The notes under the pieces are model-generated. The model saw only the letters and a list, made by a program, of their open reading frames with translations. It ran no database searches and was not told where the DNA came from. A stretch of DNA of 5,855 nt, taken from Nitrospinota bacterium. Its GTDB lineage: Bacteria > Nitrospinota > Nitrospinia > Nitrospinales > VA-1. The position numbers were made by a program, and so were the translations under genes. The stretch covers positions 1 to 5,855 of the forward strand of contig JADFGI010000206.1 of NCBI GenBank assembly GCA_022567815.1, written 5' to 3'. This document shows, one piece after another, positions 4,762 to 5,855 of this stretch. The number at the start of each line of letters is the position of its first letter. Positions within the stretch are counted from its first letter, which is position 1.

Positions 4762-4824
4762 AACCGCCCCACCCCCGATTGCCGGGAAATTAAAAGAGGC
4801 AGGGCGGAATGCCAAAATTGTCGC

Positions 4825-4861
4825 AAAGGGGGAAGGAGTTCACGGAGCTCTTTCCCCTTTT
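4825..4861 (+). terminator. Intrinsic terminator of bfr, overlapping the 3' end of fur
   Basis: AAAGGGGGAAGG (4825-4836) pairs with a downstream arm ending CTTTCCCCTTT (about 4848-4860), with two G-U pairs and a loop including TTCACGG. On the plus strand it runs into TTTTACTTTT. Its right edge overlaps the fur stop codon (4860-4862). The minus strand has only a short T run after the same hairpin, so it may serve fur less efficiently. Confidence 0.65.
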
Positions 4862-5288
4862 ACTTTTGGCAATCGGAACACCTGCCGTAAATTTCCATGT
4901 GATGCTGGCTCAAGGTAAACCCGTAGGTCTGGCATATTTCCAGCTGGTACTTTTCTATCAACGGGTGCTCAAACTCCACGATTTTATTGCATTGAGTGCA
5001 AATCAGATGATCGTGATGGCTCTGGTGGTACAATTTTTCAAACGATTTATGGCCTTTTGACAGAACATTTTCCCTTGCCAACCCGCACTCTACCAAAAGG
5101 TTCATTGTGCGGTAGACCGTTGCTATTCCAATGGACGGATCTATTTTCTGAATTTCAAGAAACAAGCCTTCCACTTCCACATGCCCCTTATTATTCAAGA
5201 AAACCTCCAGGATGGTTTTGCGCTGGGTGGTAAAGCGAAGTTTACTTCCCTGAAGAAAGCTCTTTAATATTTCAGATTCTGTGAGCAT
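4860..5288 (-). CDS. fur: Ferric uptake regulator family repressor (Fur)
   Basis: This 142-residue protein has the complete Fur fold. An N-terminal winged helix (about 10-85) contains LRFTTQRKTILEVF and the recognition-helix motif IGIATVYRTMNLLVECGL (53-70). The dimerisation and metal domain contains HHDHLICTQC (91-100) and CSDC (137-140). The two CxxC pairs (C97/C100, C137/C140) form the structural zinc site. H91, H92, D93, H94 and E84 are candidates for the regulatory site. The residue aligned with PerR Asp104 is Glu (E105), which favours a Fur-type iron sensor over a PerR-type peroxide sensor. It would repress iron genes when Fe(II) is bound. A Fur-box-like site lies 20 bp upstream of the start, suggesting autoregulation. 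The neighbours are an iron-storage gene and an iron-sulfur protein gene. No clear Shine-Dalgarno precedes the ATG (5288-5286). An out-of-frame ATG 14 nt upstream (ATGACTTTCACG) is probably incidental. Zur or another family member is possible but less likely. Confidence 0.93.
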   Translation of the reverse strand: MLTESEILKSFLQGSKLRFTTQRKTILEVFLNNKGHVEVEGLFLEIQKIDPSIGIATVYRTMNLLVECGLARENVLSKGHKSFEKLYHQSHHDHLICTQCNKIVEFEHPLIEKYQLEICQTYGFTLSQHHMEIYGRCSDCQK

Positions 5289-5307
5289 AACGTGAAAGTC
5301 ATTTTTT

Positions 5308-5326
5308 TAAATTGAAAATCATTCTT
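5308..5326 (-). promoter_or_regulatory. Fur-box-like site upstream of fur
   Basis: The 19 bp containing TTGAAAATCATTCTT match the classical consensus GATAATGATAATCATTATC at 13 of 19 positions. The core TGAAAAT-C-ATTCTTA (5313-5327) fits the 7-1-7 inverted model at 11 of 14. It ends about 20 bp from the fur start codon, where it could block the fur promoter. It is roughly 140 bp from the ferredoxin promoter, so direct control of that gene is less likely. Confidence 0.55.
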
Positions 5327-5468
5327 AATAATTTAAGGTAAAAATCAACAAAAAAATAAAATAATATTTGTGGAAAGAGGGCAGGGTGCAGTATTGGTTT
5401 AAATTTTTTGATATAACATATTGTAAATAAAGGATTTAAAATTATTTTGGAAGATTTGAAAAAAAAAG

Positions 5469-5497
5469 TTGACAGAAGCGTTCGCATCCACTATATT
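5469..5497 (+). promoter_or_regulatory. Consensus sigma-70 promoter for the ferredoxin gene
   Basis: TTGACA (5469-5474), an exact 17-bp spacer and TATATT (5492-5497). Transcription would start near 5504, which excludes the upstream in-frame TTG at 5447 as the start codon and supports ATG 5537. Confidence 0.78.
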
Positions 5498-5513
5498 ATT
5501 TTGAGATTCGTTA

Positions 5514-5529
5514 TCAATTTATTAATTGA
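5514..5529 (+). promoter_or_regulatory. Inverted repeat in the ferredoxin leader
   Basis: TCAATT (5514-5519) and AATTGA (5524-5529) are perfect inverted repeats with a TATT centre, located between the predicted transcription start and the ATG. The only Shine-Dalgarno-like bases (GAG 5528-5530) overlap the right arm, so it could be an operator or an RNA hairpin affecting ribosome access. The stem is all A-T rich and weak. Confidence 0.35.
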
Positions 5530-5536
5530 GATAGCA

Positions 5537-5797
5537 ATGAGAGATTCTTCCAAATTCAAAAATATCAAAATTTGTTCGGGGCCGGGTTGCAAGGCATGGG
5601 CATCCGAAAAGATTGCGCGGGAACTGGAAGGGATGGAGATGGAAGGGGTAAAGGTCTGCCGGGTGGCTTGTATGAGAAAATGTGGCGGAGGAGCGACGGT
5701 TCAAGTGAATTCTTCAAACGAGTTGCTCAAAATGCGCACCTGTGAAGAAGCTTTGGATGCCTTGATGCCTGAAAGCCTGTCTCCTGTTTTATGCTGA
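5537..5797 (+). CDS. Small thioredoxin-like [2Fe-2S] ferredoxin
   Basis: This 86-residue protein, with its start chosen at ATG 5537 because the promoter lies at 5469-5497, resembles the [2Fe-2S] domain of the NuoE / thioredoxin-like ferredoxin family. It has ICSGPGCKAW with C13-x4-C18, then VCRVACMRKCGGGATVQVN with C45-x3-C49. The second pair matches the CLGxCGxxPxVxVN motif of NuoE, so C13, C18, C45 and C49 are the likely cluster ligands. C41, C69 and C86 are extra cysteines. Such proteins are cytoplasmic one-electron carriers or cluster-bearing subunits; no partner oxidoreductase gene is in the window. It is divergent from fur and transcribed from its own consensus promoter. It is not Bfd, whose cysteine spacing is different, although a role in iron release or iron-sulfur metabolism would suit the neighbourhood (inference). 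The SD is weak. Confidence 0.85.
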   Translation: MRDSSKFKNIKICSGPGCKAWASEKIARELEGMEMEGVKVCRVACMRKCGGGATVQVNSSNELLKMRTCEEALDALMPESLSPVLC

Positions 5798-5800
5798 GCT

Positions 5801-5829
5801 AAAGAGCGCTTTTATTTTTTTCTTTTTTT
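5801..5829 (+). terminator. Possible weak terminator after the ferredoxin gene
   Basis: AAAG (5801-5804), an AGCG loop and CTTT (5809-5812) are followed by a long T-rich run (TTTATTTTTTTC, then seven T). The stem is only 4-5 bp, so termination rests mainly on the T tract. Confidence 0.38.
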
Positions 5830-5855
5830 ATTGATAATAGGTTTCAGTTTCATAA

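Larger units (their letters stand above)
5289..5536. other. AT-rich divergent control region between fur and the ferredoxin gene
   Basis: About 248 bp, strongly AT-rich, with a Fur-box-like site beside fur (5308-5326), a consensus promoter for the ferredoxin gene (5469-5497) and an inverted repeat in its leader (5514-5529). Translated frames across it are AT-biased and unsupported. A GC-richer patch (about 5375-5393, GAAAGAGGGCAGGGTGCAG) has no identified role. Confidence 0.6.

Noticed and set aside
4222..4815. 197-codon minus-strand frame across the bacterioferritin gene
   Set aside because: Antisense shadow of a clear bacterioferritin coding sequence with no own SD or family signal.
5447..5536. 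N-terminal extension of the ferredoxin from a TTG at 5447, adding 30 residues
   Set aside because: The consensus promoter at 5469-5497 would lie inside it, and the added KKKVDRSVRIHYIIL stretch is AT-driven with no family support.

Overview
The window looks like accessory or lightly organised chromosome from a Gram-negative, probably environmental bacterium. Gene density is moderate, intergenic gaps are long, and sigma-70-type promoters and Shine-Dalgarno (SD) sites are readable. The mix of a B12-dependent radical SAM enzyme, an NHL-repeat protein, a DUF1566 exported protein, bacterioferritin and Fur would fit a deltaproteobacterium-like or Nitrospinota-like lineage. That placement is an impression from gene content and protein style, not a demonstrated assignment.

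Layout. (1) 1-427, minus: N-terminal part of a B12-binding radical SAM protein that runs off the left edge. (2) 428-822: divergent intergenic region with a consensus sigma-70 promoter (TTGACA, 17 bp, TATACT). It drives (3) 823-1446, plus: an unrecognised 207-residue protein with a TTG start and a cluster of His, Cys and Met. (4) 1447-1773: a gap with no credible gene. On the minus strand it carries a promoter-like pair and an intrinsic terminator about 135 nt apart, a candidate small RNA. (5) 1774-2802, plus: a six-bladed NHL beta-propeller, ended by a strong intrinsic terminator. (6) 2886-3494, plus: an exported DUF1566/Lcl_C-type protein. (7) 3495-4290: about 800 bp without a gene. Its first 530 bp are a GC-rich mosaic of small hairpin-forming repeats plus a roughly 114-bp element with inverted ends. 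Its last part is the bacterioferritin leader, with a 31-bp dyad. (8) 4291-4761, plus: bacterioferritin. (9) 4860-5288, minus: Fur, convergent with bacterioferritin and sharing a terminator region. (10) 5289-5536: AT-rich divergent region with a Fur-box-like site next to fur and a consensus promoter for (11) 5537-5797, plus: a small thioredoxin-like [2Fe-2S] ferredoxin.

The right third reads as an iron module: an iron-storage subunit, the iron-responsive repressor and a small iron-sulfur electron carrier. The most informative observation is in the bacterioferritin. It aligns without gaps to E. coli Bfr as I recall that sequence, and it keeps the haem ligand Met52 and ferroxidase ligands E18, E51, H54 and E94. 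The positions of E127 and H130 are Thr and Ser. This matches the haem-binding, ferroxidase-deficient subunit type of two-subunit bacterioferritins and predicts a second, catalytically complete subunit elsewhere in the genome. The other items worth a look are the hairpin-repeat mosaic, the minus-strand sRNA candidate and the unrecognised 207-residue protein. I found no CRISPR array, tRNA, rRNA or complete transposase gene.
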